A stretch of 64,000 nt of DNA from Bolinopsis microptera (GCF_026151205.1 NC_087074.1:20552765-20616764), one strand, 5' to 3'. Shown: positions 44,530 through 54,938, counted from the stretch's first letter. The notes: generated by a model not told the origin, from the letters alone. Translations and numbers: made by a program.

Positions 44530-44883
44530 ATATTTTAGTTTCTTTTTTTAGTTTCGAACAATTTTTTAAACCTTGCTGACTTGAGTTTCTTTTCATAAGG
44601 ACATCTAGATCTTTCTAATCGCAATTTAAAAAATTTTGATGTATGGCAATTTATTTTGAATAGTTGAACTTTCACCAAATCTTGAACGCTAGCTAGCCTT
44701 AGCCTTATACTGTTATATGTAGATTTTATAGGTCAAGAGCAAACAAATAGCTGATCTGTTCTCACTAAATTTATTTATTTAACAGCTGTAAAGGATAAAC
44801 TATTGCTCCTTTGTAATACACAGCTGTACAGGATAAATGAAATTATTTCCTCTTCTTCCGAAATATTGCATAAATTATTTCAG

Positions 44884-45071
44884 TGAACTGCCCAGTTTGC
44901 GGCAAGCTGTTTCAAGGAAAATCTGTAAGAAGTCACTTGAAGAGGCATCTTAATGAAGTACACTATAAAATCGTTAAGTGCAAATGCGTTTGTGGCAAAA
45001 CTTTCTTGAGGAAAAACGAGTATAAGATACATATTAGTAGGGGAAGTTGTGTGATTTCAGATTATAGATGA
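44884..45071 (+). CDS. terminal exon Z25: C2H2 plus atypical finger
   Basis: Acceptor AAATTATTTCAG, phase 1. Finger 1 CPVC with a long loop to RHLNEVH. Finger 2 reads VKCKCVCGKTF with clustered cysteines (either C-x-C or C-x3-C could bind metal) to IHISRGSC. Confidence 0.85.
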
Positions 45072-45325
45072 TCATTATTTTAAAAAATTTCATTAAATTA
45101 TGTTTTAACAACTTGTTCGTTTGGCAGGCATTGGATATAAATTATCTTTATTAAAGATATTTCATAAATTTCAATTATTTGTTTTTGAGGTTAACAGTGC
45201 AGTATTGATAATGGTATCAGTGTCTTGCGGTTAAAAAAAGATATAAGTAAATCCTCACGATAAAACAGTTTGTCACAAAAATGCGCTTTATAAAATTCCA
45301 CCTCGCCATACAAACCACATTTCAG

Positions 45326-45516
45326 CATTTGAGTGCCCCGAATGCGGTAAATCCTACAAAGGAGCTTACCAAATGAGACGACACTACAAGGTTGTCCACC
45401 TCGACATTAGACGGTACCCGTGTCTCACCTGCGATAAGCGGTTCTATCAAATATCCGATCTGAAGAAGCACCTGCCCCATTGTAGACTACGCTCCTTTAA
45501 TGCTGCCCCATTGTAG
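45326..45516 (+). CDS. terminal exon Z26: C2H2 plus C2HC finger
   Basis: Acceptor ACCACATTTCAG, phase 1. Fingers CPEC to RHYKVVH and CLTC to KHLPHC. Almost identical in DNA to Z28 for the first 120 nt (a recent copy). The stop lies in the first extra unit of a 31-bp repeat made from the exon end. Confidence 0.88.
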
Positions 45517-45719
45517 ACTACGCTCCTTTAATGCTGCCCCATTGTAGACTACGCTCCTTTAATGCTGCCCCATTGTAGACTACGCTCCTTTAATGCTGCC
45601 CCATTGTAGACTACGCTCCTTTAATGCTGCCCCATTGTAGACTACGCTCCTTTAATGCTGCCCCATTGTAGACTACGCTCCTTTAATGCTGCCCCATTGT
45701 AGACTACGCTCCTTTAATG
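45478..45719. repeat. 31-bp repeat made from the Z26 exon end, about 8 copies
   Basis: CATTGTAGACTACGCTCCTT plus TAATGCTGCCC repeated head to tail. The first copy encodes the last ligand and tail of Z26, the rest is 3' UTR. Confidence 0.9.
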
Positions 45720-46162
45720 CGGATCTCGAGCATCGTTCCTAGCTTGATAGACCCTGGCATTACACGTGCATTACACTTGCATTACACGTGCATTACACTT
45801 GCAGTTTGCATTACACGTGCGCTTTTTGCAGCTCCTAGAATTATAGACCCTAGTACTTGTTTGGTTACGTTTTGGGCCGATACATTCTGTAATTACAAAC
45901 TTACTTTCTATGTAATAATCAGATATCAGTGTAAAACTTTTTAAATTGAATTTTTCAATGAAATATTACTGATCTGATAATTTGTGAACATGAGATTTTT
46001 CGTGTGAACAATTTGGAGTAGTTAAGCGGCATCCTGATCCCCAGTTTCAAATTCTAATCCACTCTCAATGATTACCAACTGTCCTAATTCACCAAATACC
46101 ACTATATCTACCCCACTATATCTATCCTCTAAATCAAGAGTGGTGATCACGCTCCCTTTCAG

Positions 46163-46364
46163 TCTACCCTGTTCGCAGTGTAGCCGGACGTACACCCGTT
46201 CTCACGGTTTAGCGCGACACTTCAAGGCAGTTCACCAAAATATCAGACGCTTCACCTGTCTGACTTGCAACAGAAAGTTTTACCAAGCATCTGATTTGAA
46301 GAAACATGCGGTACCATGCAGAGCGGGCAAAGCACGGACTTCTACATTTGACCCCTTGTTTTAG
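46163..46364 (+). CDS. terminal exon Z27: C2H2 plus C2HC finger, phase 2 acceptor
   Basis: The strong acceptor CTCCCTTTCAG leaves one base before the finger frame (T|CTA CCC TGT), so it is phase 2, unlike its neighbours. In that frame fingers CSQC to RHFKAVH and CLTC to KHAVPC are intact. A phase 1 alternative would be the weak AAATCAAGAG at about 46142. Related to Z26 and Z28. Entry from the exon 6 cassette donor would be in frame; entry from exon 5 at this acceptor would not. Confidence 0.78.
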
Positions 46365-46499
46365 GAGAGAGTGGACAATAATTGTGGGTGTTGTACCTCG
46401 AGATTTCGTAAAATTTGTGGTCTGATAACTCATAACTCCGGCCTGGCTCAAACCTACCTAGCATATTAAATTCGGAGCAATATATCTTATCAATTTCAG

Positions 46500-46750
46500 C
46501 ATTTGAGTGCCCCGAATGCGGTAAATCCTACAAAGGAGCTTACCAAATGAAGCGACACTACAAGGTGGTCCACCTCGACATTAGACGGTACCCGTGTCTG
46601 ACCTGCGATAAGCGGTTCTTCCAGGTTTCTGATTTGAAGAGACATGTCCCTACCTGCCATTCACGGGTACGGGTCTCGGGAATTGTTAATCATTTTATCT
46701 GGAACCACTTGCCAGAGTCAGAACTTGGTGCTAACGCTTCTAAGAAATGA
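46500..46750 (+). CDS. terminal exon Z28: C2H2 plus C2HC finger
   Basis: Acceptor TATCAATTTCAG, phase 1. Fingers CPEC to RHYKVVH and CLTC to RHVPTC, tail of about 28 residues. Near-identical to Z26 at the 5' part, different tail. AATAAA at 47410 is the first good poly(A) signal I see after it. Confidence 0.9.
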
Positions 46751-47637
46751 AAAACTACGTCACTATGACGTCATTACTACGTCATGTCACTATGACGTCA
46801 TTACTACGTCATGTCACCATACCTCCGGTTCATAGCTAGTTTTCTAACAGAATATAAGGGTTTGGTTGGACACGTTACTATTTAAGATAAGATAAGTGTA
46901 CTCCAGTACAATTCCTGCATTCACCCGTTGTGTCTAGCTAGGTTGATATTCTGATAATCTTGTTAGAACGTTCCTAAGTACAACAAGCTACGTCATGTCA
47001 CTATGACGTCATTACTACGTCATTACTACGTCACTACTAAGTACAACAAGCGCTAATAATAACAGGACGTGACTGTAATATACTTCAGGACTTTTAGATC
47101 CTAAGATACAATTAGTTCTCTACCACAATCCATGCGCATTTCAGTGTTTACATACTTGGTGTATTGTTTTTATACTGTATGTCTAGCTTGGTGTATTGTT
47201 TTTAGCAACCTTATTTTGGATCTAAGTTACTTTTCTAAGGTTGGAGAGGTTGTATTATGAGATATCATTATCATCATTTTCTCAATAATTGTTAACTCTT
47301 TTGCGATGAATATCTTATGTATCAGAAAAAGTTGTTTATTTTATTTGGACAATATTTTACAACGAGAATGTTTTATGTTTCATTTTAATTTACAAAAATA
47401 TTTATCTTGAATAAAAATATTTGGTGCGTTTCCCTTGTCAGTTCCATTATTTAAAGATACGGATTAACAAAACGTGTATTTTTAAATGAAAATGAAGTGG
47501 CCTCGAAATGAATGAAAACGAACTGATCTTGAGATGAATGAAAATGAAATGGCCCCGAAACAACGTCATTAGCTTTGTTACCTCATCACTATGACAACAA
47601 CGTCATTAGCTTTGTTACCTCATCACTATGATTTCAG
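46751..47637. other. intron with CRE-like clusters and a 34-bp duplication
   Basis: TGACGTCA and TACGTCA boxes cluster at 46755-46810 and 46985-47035 (CACTATGACGTCATTACTAC repeated). A 34-bp unit (CAACGTCATTAGCTTTGTTA, then CCTCATCACTATGA) is duplicated just before the Z29 acceptor. No gene is seen. Confidence 0.7.
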
Positions 47638-47825
47638 CCTCCAAGAGCCGCCCAGAAAACACGTGCACAGAGTGTAAACAAGTGTTCAAATCTCCCAACT
47701 ACGTCCGGTACCACTTTAACGAGGTGCATCTCCGTATCAAGAGGTTCAGGTGTCCTAACTGCAGCGAGATGTTCAGCAGAAAACACAACTTAAAGCGACA
47801 CATGAGATCCTGCCTTCAGCTGTGA
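47638..47825 (+). CDS. terminal exon Z29: C2H2 plus C2HC finger
   Basis: Acceptor CTATGATTTCAG, phase 1. Fingers CTEC to YHFNEVH and CPNC to RHMRSC, linker LRIKRFRC, short tail LQL. Confidence 0.9.
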
Positions 47826-48043
47826 TATGTTTCCTCCTTAAATGTTCGTTCTTTGTCCCGTAATGCATATTGGCCATGTTTACGGATTGTTTGTGTGTCG
47901 ATGAGGACTGTTCCTAGAGATATCACAAAATTTAACTTTTTTTGTGAGAGAAACAGAAAATAAACTAGATCTCAATATTTGAGGGTTAACACTGTTCAAT
48001 TGACACGGTGCAGATCCCGGAGAATAAACAGTACTAATTTCAG

Positions 48044-48321
48044 ACGACACACCATCATCCCACGACCCTCGGCTGTGCAGAATGTGCGGCAAGTTGTTCA
48101 CCACACGACACCAAGTCCGCGCCCACGTGGAATGCGTGCACCTCAAGATCCGCAAGTACAAGTGCGAGACGTGCGGATTAGCCTGCTACAAGAAACATGA
48201 TCTGAAGAGACATCTGATGAGGCGGGGTCACGTGGGTAGTTTACAGGATCAGACTGTGGGACAGACTGCAGAGATAGACACAGCGGTGAAGCTACTGGAC
48301 CAACTCACCTGGGACAAATGA
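48044..48321 (+). CDS. terminal exon Z30: two C2H2 fingers, long tail
   Basis: Acceptor GTACTAATTTCAG, phase 1. Fingers CRMC to AHVECVH and CETC to RHLMRRGH, then about 30 residues (QTVGQTAEIDTAVKLLDQL) with no known domain. One of two exons after Z17 whose last ligand is His. Confidence 0.9.
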
Positions 48322-48638
48322 TGACTAATTGATTGGGATTCTGACCTTGCTCTTACTTACTTCTTTTATTATGGAGTAGTGAGCTGGGACACCTGATATT
48401 AGAACTGATATTTTCAATCGAATGTTAACTTGTTGATTTAATCCGTGTGATGCGGTTTAAAATTTTGTGTTGACTTATGGGTCGATCATTATTCATTAAT
48501 GCTGTCCTCAAAATAGTTGATAAATACTAATAGCATATAATTTATTATAGTACCCACGAGTCACAACTCCTACGTTATATAAGTTGACTATTAAGCAAGT
48601 TATAAGTTAATTATAAATAATTAATTACTACCTCGTAG

Positions 48639-48832
48639 GAGGCGGAGCTACCTTTAAATGCGTGGAATGTGGGAAGAGCTTCGGGTCCAACTGGAGAGCC
48701 AAGCGCCACTTTGAAGCTGTTCATCTGAGAGTTAAGAAATACAGATGTGCATATTGCAATGTACTGTTTTACTATCACGATAAGTTTATTAATCATATGA
48801 AGATTTGTTCTCATAAGATACACTACGTGTAA
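48639..48832 (+). CDS. terminal exon Z31: C2H2 plus C2HC finger
   Basis: Acceptor ACTACCTCGTAG, phase 1, first bases GA. Fingers CVEC to RHFEAVH and CAYC to NHMKIC, linker LRVKKYRC. Confidence 0.88.
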
Positions 48833-49033
48833 GGTTTAAAGGGATTGTTCTGTGATTAAGTTTCTTTAGATGAAGTCTAAGAGTAACAAAATATGTGTGT
48901 GTGTTTTGATTAAGTGATTATTAATTATCTTAACTGCGATGTGGGGTTGAAACACTACAAGAAAAAAGTTTTTGTTATTAAGGCAAAAAAACAATATTTA
49001 TCTGAAATATTTACACGCACCACAATTTCACAG

Positions 49034-49350
49034 TGTATGAGTTAGTTCAAGTTGTGGATGAAACTAGACAGTGTCCAATGTGTCAGCGAATCCTCGGACC
49101 TAACACCAGTCTTCAGCGACACATAGCTGCTGTCCATCTCAAAATTAAGAACCACGAGTGTTCCATCTGTCAGAGACGGTTCTTCCGAAAGACAGACTGT
49201 GATAAACATAAGATACGACACCTCAAGAAAGGCAAAGCAGTATTTCAGGCACAGAGAGAATCTAATTTACGGTTAAGTGAGAAATTGAAAGATAATCTAA
49301 ATGAGAAACTTAATGAGACACTTACGGAGAAATTGAACAGAAGCGGTTGA
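49034..49350 (+). CDS. terminal exon Z32: two C2H2 fingers, Leu/Asn/Glu tail
   Basis: Acceptor CACAATTTCACAG, phase 1. Fingers CPMC to RHIAAVH and CSIC to KHKIRH. The 40-residue tail has a regular leucine pattern with charged residues (KLKDNLNEKLNETLTEKLN) and may form a coiled coil. AATAAA at 49988. Confidence 0.9.
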
Positions 49351-50036
49351 AAAGTGCTCATAGACAAATATAATTATTGCTTCGTTGCTAAGTGTGTTAT
49401 TCCTGGGTATCCCCATTGATAAAGTGTGGCTGCGGCCAGCCTACAGAATATTGTGAGCAACTGAATTTTGTGAAAGTTACCAGGTCTCATGTTACACTTC
49501 ATTACTGAATACTGGTACATAAATCTTCTAACATAAGCATAGATTACATGCGAGGCAGACTAATAAGTAATAACTGTTATTTTTCTAAGCGAATCAGAAA
49601 TAACCAACTGTTCATGTGATTATCGTTCCAAAGCTTAGTCTTAATACGCAGGTGTCTGAAGTTAAAGTGTTATATTTATAATAAGGTAGGTGGACTGTAC
49701 AACCACCATGTTCTTGTATTTTTGTAAGAAGTTAAATTATTTATAATCTGTAGCAAGAGATGTGACATATTGACTTTCAGAACGACAATGCGTTTATTGA
49801 CTGCTTATGCATGTGACTGTTCACTGCCGTGTTACGCATTTTCATAATATGATATTGATCGATTTGATCTTAATTCAAAGCCGATTGTTTCCTTTTGTAG
49901 TTATCTAAAGATCTTGCCAAATAACCAACTTTCATCATGTATTAATTATTAATTGTCCTAGTACTGACTTTACTAAGTTACTCGTCCAATAAAAGCTACA
50001 ATTTTTCACTTAAAAAGTCTACCTAGAAACTTTCAG
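49351..50036. other. 3' flank of Z32, no exon seen
   Basis: AT-rich sequence with no finger-coding frame. The poly(A) signal at 49988 is 43 nt before the acceptor of the truncated Z33 copy. Confidence 0.6.
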
Positions 50037-50224
50037 AGCTAGTTCAGTGTCCGGTTATCATCCAATATAGTTTCCACATGGAACATGATTTCACACTAAT
50101 TACAAGGTCGCCGCCGGTAACATTACGTAATATGCTTACTCCAAGCACCTGTACACCACTTTTTCCCAAAATGGCTATTGAAAAGTCCCTGACATACTAC
50201 TTACCTAGAAATTTTCAGAGCTAG
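50037..50224 (+). pseudogene. truncated copy of exon Z33
   Basis: Acceptor GAAACTTTCAG and the first 22 nt (AGCTAGTTCAGTGTCCGGTT) match Z33, including the first Cys; then unrelated sequence runs open for about 55 codons to the Z33 acceptor and a TAG. It encodes no complete finger. Confidence 0.85.
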
Positions 50225-50400
50225 TTCAGTGTCCGGTTTGCAGTCGGCAGTTCAATGGTGCTCAGCGAGTGTACCACTACCGGCGGCACTTTCGGGCTAT
50301 ACACCTCAAGATCAAAGAGTTTCGTTGTTGTGTGTGTAATCGGCAGTTTTCCCAAGATAGCAACCGCAAACTCCACGAAGCCAGATGTCGCCAACCCTAA
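50219..50400 (+). CDS. terminal exon Z33: C2H2 plus C2HC finger
   Basis: Acceptor AGAAATTTTCAG, phase 1, first bases AG. Fingers CPVC (long loop with AQRVYHYR) to RHFRAIH and CCVC to LHEARC. Linker LKIKEFRC; SRQF...QDSNRK signature shared with Z35 and Z37. A 10-bp array starts at the stop codon. Confidence 0.9.
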
Positions 50401-50500
50401 ACACTGTGTTACACTGTGTTACACTGTGTTACACTGTGTTACACTGTGTTGCACTGTGTTGCACTGTGTTACACTGTGTTGCACTGTGTTGCACTGTGTT
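50398..50500. repeat. 10-bp array ACACTGTGTT/GCACTGTGTT
   Basis: About ten tandem decamers right after the Z33 stop, switching from ACACTGTGTT to GCACTGTGTT. A second block of the same unit is at 50653-50778. Confidence 0.9.
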
Positions 50501-50639
50501 GCTTATATTCGGTAATCTCAGAAATTCGAACTTAGGCATCTAGATAAACTGAGCTAATGCGAATAATAACTAACAGAAATTGTGGAGCAATCTAAGATAA
50601 AGCTAGATCCCAGCACGAAAGTTAACGACCACATTTCAG

Positions 50640-50812
50640 AGACAGAACGAAACTGTTGCACTGTGTTGCACTGTGTTGCACTGTGTTGCACTGTGTTGCA
50701 CTGTGTTGCACTGTGTTGCACTGTGTTGCACTGTGTTGCACTGTGTTACACTGTGTTGCACTGTGTTGCACTGTGTTGCTTATATTCGGTAATCTCAGAA
50801 ATTCGAACTTAG
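50640..50812 (+). pseudogene. truncated copy of exon Z34 with a Cys-rich repeat tail
   Basis: About 150 nt including the acceptor ACCACATTTCAG and the first 14 nt of Z34 (AGACAGAACGAAAC) are an exact duplicate of 50778-50930. The copy then enters the decamer array and reads ETERNCCTVLHCVALCCTVL and further repeats, open to 50812. Spliced from exon 5 it would add a hydrophobic Cys-rich tail with no zinc finger. Confidence 0.8.
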
Positions 50813-50916
50813 GCATCTAGATAAACTGAGCTAATGCGAATAATAACTAACAGAAATTGTGGAGCAATCTAAGATAAAGCTAGATCCCAGCACGAAAGTT
50901 AACGACCACATTTCAG

Positions 50917-51161
50917 AGACAGAACGAAACCCCACCTCACCCAGTTCCCTCACCTGCCCATATTGTCTCCGGGCATTCTACGGCCGGTGTCGGCGGAGGA
51001 ACCAACAAAGACACATTACAACCGTTCACCTGAAGATGAGGGATTATAATTGTTTGGAGTGCGGAAAGGACTTCACTAGGAAGGATAGTCTGGTGAAACA
51101 TAAGAAGAGTTGTCGTGGACCCAAGCTGCCCTGTTTTGGTGACCCCTCTCTCGATATATAG
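50917..51161 (+). CDS. terminal exon Z34: C2H2 plus C2HC finger
   Basis: Acceptor ACCACATTTCAG, phase 1, first bases AG. Fingers CPYC with a long basic loop (GRCRRRNQQ) to RHITTVH and CLEC to KHKKSC, linker LKMRDYNC. Confidence 0.9.
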
Positions 51162-51596
51162 TTAGGGTTTCGAAACACTGGGCTACTGGATACTCGGGCT
51201 GTATTGGGTTCCTCTTTGGGAGCCTGTGACTGACAACACTCAGTGAACTTCAAGGCAGTGTTGCTTGATTGTTACTGCTTCTAGCTTGAAAGGCTGATGT
51301 AAAACGTGGAATACCAAGTTTAGTTTTTTATGACTGGATTAATTGTGTACCGCATCAATGTATTATCCTTTACTGTATTTAAAATAGTTCAATTCTTTAC
51401 AATATCTCTGGAAATTTGGAATTTACTCGTTACTGTTAGCAAACACACATTTAGCGGGTTTTTATACGTAAGCAGCTTTTAATTATACCCACCGCTAAAA
51501 GTAGAATCAAACCTCACTTATCATCATTATAAGTAAAATGAATCAGAAAAATTCAATTATGGCTCAACCTGCGATCCTAAAGCCAGGCCGTTTCAG

Positions 51597-51787
51597 AGTT
51601 TGAGTTGTGTCCTGTATGTTCAAGAAGGTTCTTCGGACAAAGCCGGCGTTCTAACCTGAGAAGGCATTTCAAAGCGATCCATCTCCTGGTGAAGGAATAC
51701 CGCTGTGCGTACTGTGCGAGACTCTTCTCCCAAGACAGCAATAGGAAACAACACGAGTTCGTGTGCCAGTATAACTATAAGAAGTGA
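51597..51787 (+). CDS. terminal exon Z35: C2H2 plus C2HC finger
   Basis: Acceptor CAGGCCGTTTCAG, phase 1, first bases AG. Fingers CPVC (GQSRRSNLR) to RHFKAIH and CAYC to QHEFVC, linker LLVKEYRC, with SQDSNRK as in Z33. Confidence 0.9.
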
Positions 51788-52207
51788 AAGTGAAAGTGAT
51801 TTGTACGCTGCTGAACGTGGAGGGGTGTGGAATAGCCTTTAAAAACTTTGTACGTAAAGCAAGAGGTTGCTTTAGTAGTGTATGATTTTATTTCTTACAT
51901 GTTTTAACTTTTAATTGTTAGATACAGACGAATGATATTTAGTAAATATTATTAGATTGCATATAATATTTATTACATTTTCAAAAAAGTGTGTTCATTA
52001 GTTATGCTATGTGTTGTTGAGTGTACAATCTAAGAAAACTAAGTTATGGAAAAGTAAAAGTAATCGGTGTAAATCGTAAACAATTTCACGATCTTTTATA
52101 ACCAGCACAAACCAAATATTGAGTCACAGCGAAAACTCCCGTCTTCTCTTCGAGACTCGTTGTAGCAGCTTAGACCAGCGGTTAATCCTAATCGACCTTG
52201 ATTTCAG

Positions 52208-52416
52208 TTGACGTTGGTTGCCGGGGACCCTATTTCTGTATACCATGCAAAAAGGACTTTCGTTCAAAGAGCCATCACACCCGTCACTTTAACGATGTGC
52301 ACATTGGACTAAAGGCTTACTGTTGTCACTTTTGTGGACGCAAATTCTCCCAGAACAGTTCTCTTAAACGCCATTTAAATTATTGTAATGGAAATATTAT
52401 TTATAATCTGGAGTAG
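52208..52416 (+). CDS. terminal exon Z36: C2H2 plus C2HC finger
   Basis: Acceptor GACCTTGATTTCAG, phase 1. Fingers CIPC to RHFNDVH and CHFC to RHLNYC, linker LKAYCC. The second-finger end (SQ-x-SSLKRHLNYC) is shared with Z37. Confidence 0.9.
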
Positions 52417-52525
52417 ACTTAAGATAAAAATCTAATCTAGAAAACTAAACTAAAACGTACTGATAAATACGATTCTAACTTAAGTTTTGATTTAAAAAAG
52501 ATAGCTTTAAGAGTCCCCCTCTCAG

Positions 52526-52581
52526 ACTCTATCGAGTGTCCAGCCTGCAGTCGGCAGTTTAAAGGAGAGCAGCGTCTCTAG
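52526..52581 (+). pseudogene. truncated copy of exon Z37
   Basis: Acceptor TCCCCCTCTCAG and 18 codons nearly identical to Z37 (ACTCTATYGAGTGTCCAGCC), ending at CGTCTCTAG where the copy crosses into a GTAACC/CTAGTTACC minisatellite (52580-52656). The stop TAG is made by the junction. Confidence 0.9.
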
Positions 52582-52656
52582 TAACCCATCAACCTAGTAA
52601 CCAGTTAGTAACCAGTAAGTAACCTAGTTACCACCTAGTTACCACCTAGTTACCCT
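52582..52656. repeat. CTAGTTACCA-type minisatellite between Z37 copies
   Basis: Degenerate then regular copies of CTAGTAACCAGT and CTAGTTACCAC. The same motif family separates the duplicated segments at 44165, 53030, 54870 and 57052. Confidence 0.85.
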
Positions 52657-52661
52657 CTCAG

Positions 52662-52843
52662 ACTCTATTGAGTGTCCAGCCTGCAGTCGGCAGTTTAAAG
52701 GGGAACAGCGTCTCTACCACTACAAGCGCCACTACCGAGCAATACACCTGCTGATAAAGGAGTTCGGCTGCCCAAACTGTCGGAGGAGATTCTCGCAGAA
52801 GAGCTCACTGAAACGACATTTAAATTATTGTAGATTAAAATAA
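52662..52843 (+). CDS. terminal exon Z37: C2H2 plus C2HC finger
   Basis: Acceptor TTACCCTCTCAG, phase 1. Fingers CPAC (EQRLYHYK) to RHYRAIH and CPNC to RHLNYC, linker LLIKEFGC. Confidence 0.9.
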
Positions 52844-52978
52844 CTGGCGAAAAAGAAGTTTGATCTGAAAAATCCAGTCACAATTTCTTTGAAAACTAAC
52901 TTGTTACTCAGTTTCTATTAAAAAACTTTGCACTGCTGAAACAAATTTTCTTATTCTGTATGCGCCTATTCTCTTTAG

Positions 52979-53037
52979 TGGAACTGAGAATGAAACACAA
53001 CGTCTACCCCTGTCTGAGTTGTAACCTAGCAACCTAG
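52979..53037 (+). pseudogene. truncated Z38 copy 1
   Basis: Acceptor ATTCTCTTTAG, then the first 14 codons of Z38 (ELRMKHNVYPCLSC), then AACCTAGCAACCTAG gives a stop. First of three such copies at a spacing of about 151-154 bp. Confidence 0.9.
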
Positions 53038-53132
53038 CAACCTAGTAACCAGTTAGTAACCAGTAAGTAACCTAGTAACATAGTAACCAGCTAGTAACCT
53101 AATAACTGATTATATGCCCCTATCCTCTTTAG

Positions 53133-53191
53133 TGGAACTGATAATGAAACACAACGTCTACCCCTGTCTGAGTTGTAACCTAGTAACCTAG
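53133..53191 (+). pseudogene. truncated Z38 copy 2
   Basis: Same structure as copy 1 (acceptor ATCCTCTTTAG, ELIMKHNVYPCLSC, stop in CTAGTAACCTAG). Confidence 0.9.
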
Positions 53192-53283
53192 CAACCTAGT
53201 AACCAGTTAGTAACTAGTAAGTAACCTAGTAACATAGTAACCAGCTAGTAACCTAATAACTGTTATGCCCCTATCCTCTTTAG

Positions 53284-53342
53284 TGGAATTGAGAATGAAA
53301 CACAACATCTACCCCTGTCTGAGTTGTAACCTAGTAACCTAG
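53284..53342 (+). pseudogene. truncated Z38 copy 3
   Basis: Same structure (acceptor ATCCTCTTTAG, ELRMKHNIYPCLSC, stop). The three copies are followed by the complete exon at 53435. Confidence 0.9.
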
Positions 53343-53434
53343 CAACCTAGTAACCAGTTAGTAACCAGTAAGTAACCTAGTAACATAGTAACCAGCTAGT
53401 AACCTAATAACTGTTATGCCCCTATCCTATTTAG

Positions 53435-53652
53435 TGGAACTGAGAATGAAACACAACGTCTACCCCTGTCTGAGTTGTGGCCGAACGTTTGCCGGGCCCA
53501 CCGGAGCTGCCAACTGCCGGAGACACTTTCAAACAGTCCACTTGAAACTGCAGAAGTACACGTGTGGGGGCTGTGGCCGCAAGTTCGCTCACGATAGCAG
53601 TCGTAAGAGACACTATAAGACATGTGTTGGGAAATGTGAAGTTCCCGATTAA
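53435..53652 (+). CDS. terminal exon Z38: C2H2 plus C2HC finger
   Basis: Acceptor TATCCTATTTAG, phase 1. Fingers CLSC (loop AGPTGAANCR) to RHFQTVH and CGGC to RHYKTC, linker LKLQKYTC. Founder of the RKFAHDSSRKRH group shared by Z39 and Z41 to Z45. Three truncated copies of its start precede it and a 52-bp repeat made from its end follows it. Confidence 0.9.
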
Positions 53653-54010
53653 AGAGACACTATAAGACATGTGTTGGGAAATGTGAAGTTCCCGATTAGT
53701 CGTAAGAGACACTATAAGACATGTGTTGGGAAATGTGAAGTTCCCGATTAGTCGTAAGAGACACTATAAGACATGTGTTGGGAAATGTGAAGTTCCCGAT
53801 TAGTCGTAAGAGACACTATAAGACATGTGTTGGGAAATGTGAAGTTCCCGATTAGTCGTAAGAGACACTATAAGACATGTGTTGGGAAATGTGAAGTTCC
53901 CGATTAGTCGTAAGAGACACTATAAGACATGTGTTGGGAAATGTGAAGTTCCCGATTAGTCGTAAGAGACGCTATAAGACATGTGTTGGGAAATGTGAAG
54001 TTCCCGATTA
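53592..54010. repeat. 52-bp repeat made from the Z38 exon end, about 8 copies
   Basis: GTCGTAAGAGACACTATAAG, ACATGTGTTGGGAAATGTGA and AGTTCCCGATTA repeated head to tail. The first copy is the coding end of Z38 (SRKRHYKTCVGKCEVPD); later copies are 3' UTR. Confidence 0.92.
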
Positions 54011-54326
54011 AATGTGATTTGGACAGAATGTTGAGAGTTAACTGTGTTTTGTTTTTTCTTAATTTTATTTCTAAACACGGTTATTATGATTATAACTTAC
54101 CTTTTTCTAGAAAATTTGTTGTGCGTGAACATTGCAGGAATCATATAGCTAGGTCTTGTAATCTCGTCTATAAGTGGTACAATACTTGGGAATATTTCTT
54201 TGATGACGGTATAATTTAAGTCTGAAAACTCACAACCTAACGGCAATATTCCTATTAGAACACCAATAACTTTATTGGGAATCTTGTACTGGATCTAAAA
54301 GTGTACTCCACTCATTAAACTTTCAG

Positions 54327-54550
54327 TAATAACATCAACATATGTGCAATGCCAGATATGTAGTCGTCAGTTTGGAGGTACGGGCGGGGCGGGTAACTAC
54401 AGAATACACTACCGAACAGTGCACTTGAAGCGCAGAGACTACCGATGTGAGTGGTGTGACAAACACTTTGCACACAGCAACAGCAAGAAACGCCATGCCA
54501 AGACCTGTCGTTATCGGTGGGCGATGGTACACGAACAACACTCAACCTGA
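54327..54550 (+). CDS. terminal exon Z39: C2H2 plus C2HC finger
   Basis: Acceptor TAAACTTTCAG, phase 1. Fingers CQIC (GGTGGAGNYR) to IHYRTVH and CEWC to RHAKTC, linker LKRRDYRC. Closest to Z38 in the glycine-rich loop of finger 1. Confidence 0.9.
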
Positions 54551-54832
54551 ACTCTTGTACTTTCCTGTTTTATAGATTTTGGAGGCATTTTACTTTGATT
54601 TGGGAACCGGATCCTTTCTAAGTTTTTAATGGTTAATCGTTCAATAGTGTCGTAAAATTGCTCTGGCCCCAACTTTCGCTATGAAGTACGTTTTAGGCCG
54701 AAATATAATCCTAACCTCCAGCGGTAAAAATTTAGCAAAGCATCGTTCGCACTTCCGCGTAGTTGAAAGTATTATATTTCCTTGCTTCAGTATAGTATCT
54801 CCTTGCTTCAGTATAGTATCTCCTTGTTTCAG

Positions 54833-54876
54833 CTATGATCGTCACTAAAGACTGCCAAGTTTGCGGTGGTAACTAG
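54833..54876 (+). pseudogene. truncated copy of exon Z40
   Basis: Acceptor CCTTGTTTCAG and 11 codons of Z40 (MIVTKDCQVCG), then GGTAACTAG gives a stop inside an 11-bp TAACTAGGTGG array (54865-54915). Two more CCTTGCTTCAG acceptor-like copies lie just upstream (54790 and 54810). Confidence 0.9.
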
Positions 54877-54938
54877 GTGGTAACTAGGTGGTAACTAGGT
54901 GGTAACTAGGTAACACTAAGTGTATCTCCTTGTTTCAG

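Noticed and set aside
50255-50515. Separate gene in the alternative frame over Z33
   Set aside because: It is a shadow of Z33 running into the decamer array; the real frame has complete finger ligands.
53983-54219. Open frame after the 52-bp array behind Z38
   Set aside because: It has no finger motif, no acceptor in phase and starts in repeat sequence, so it is probably chance.
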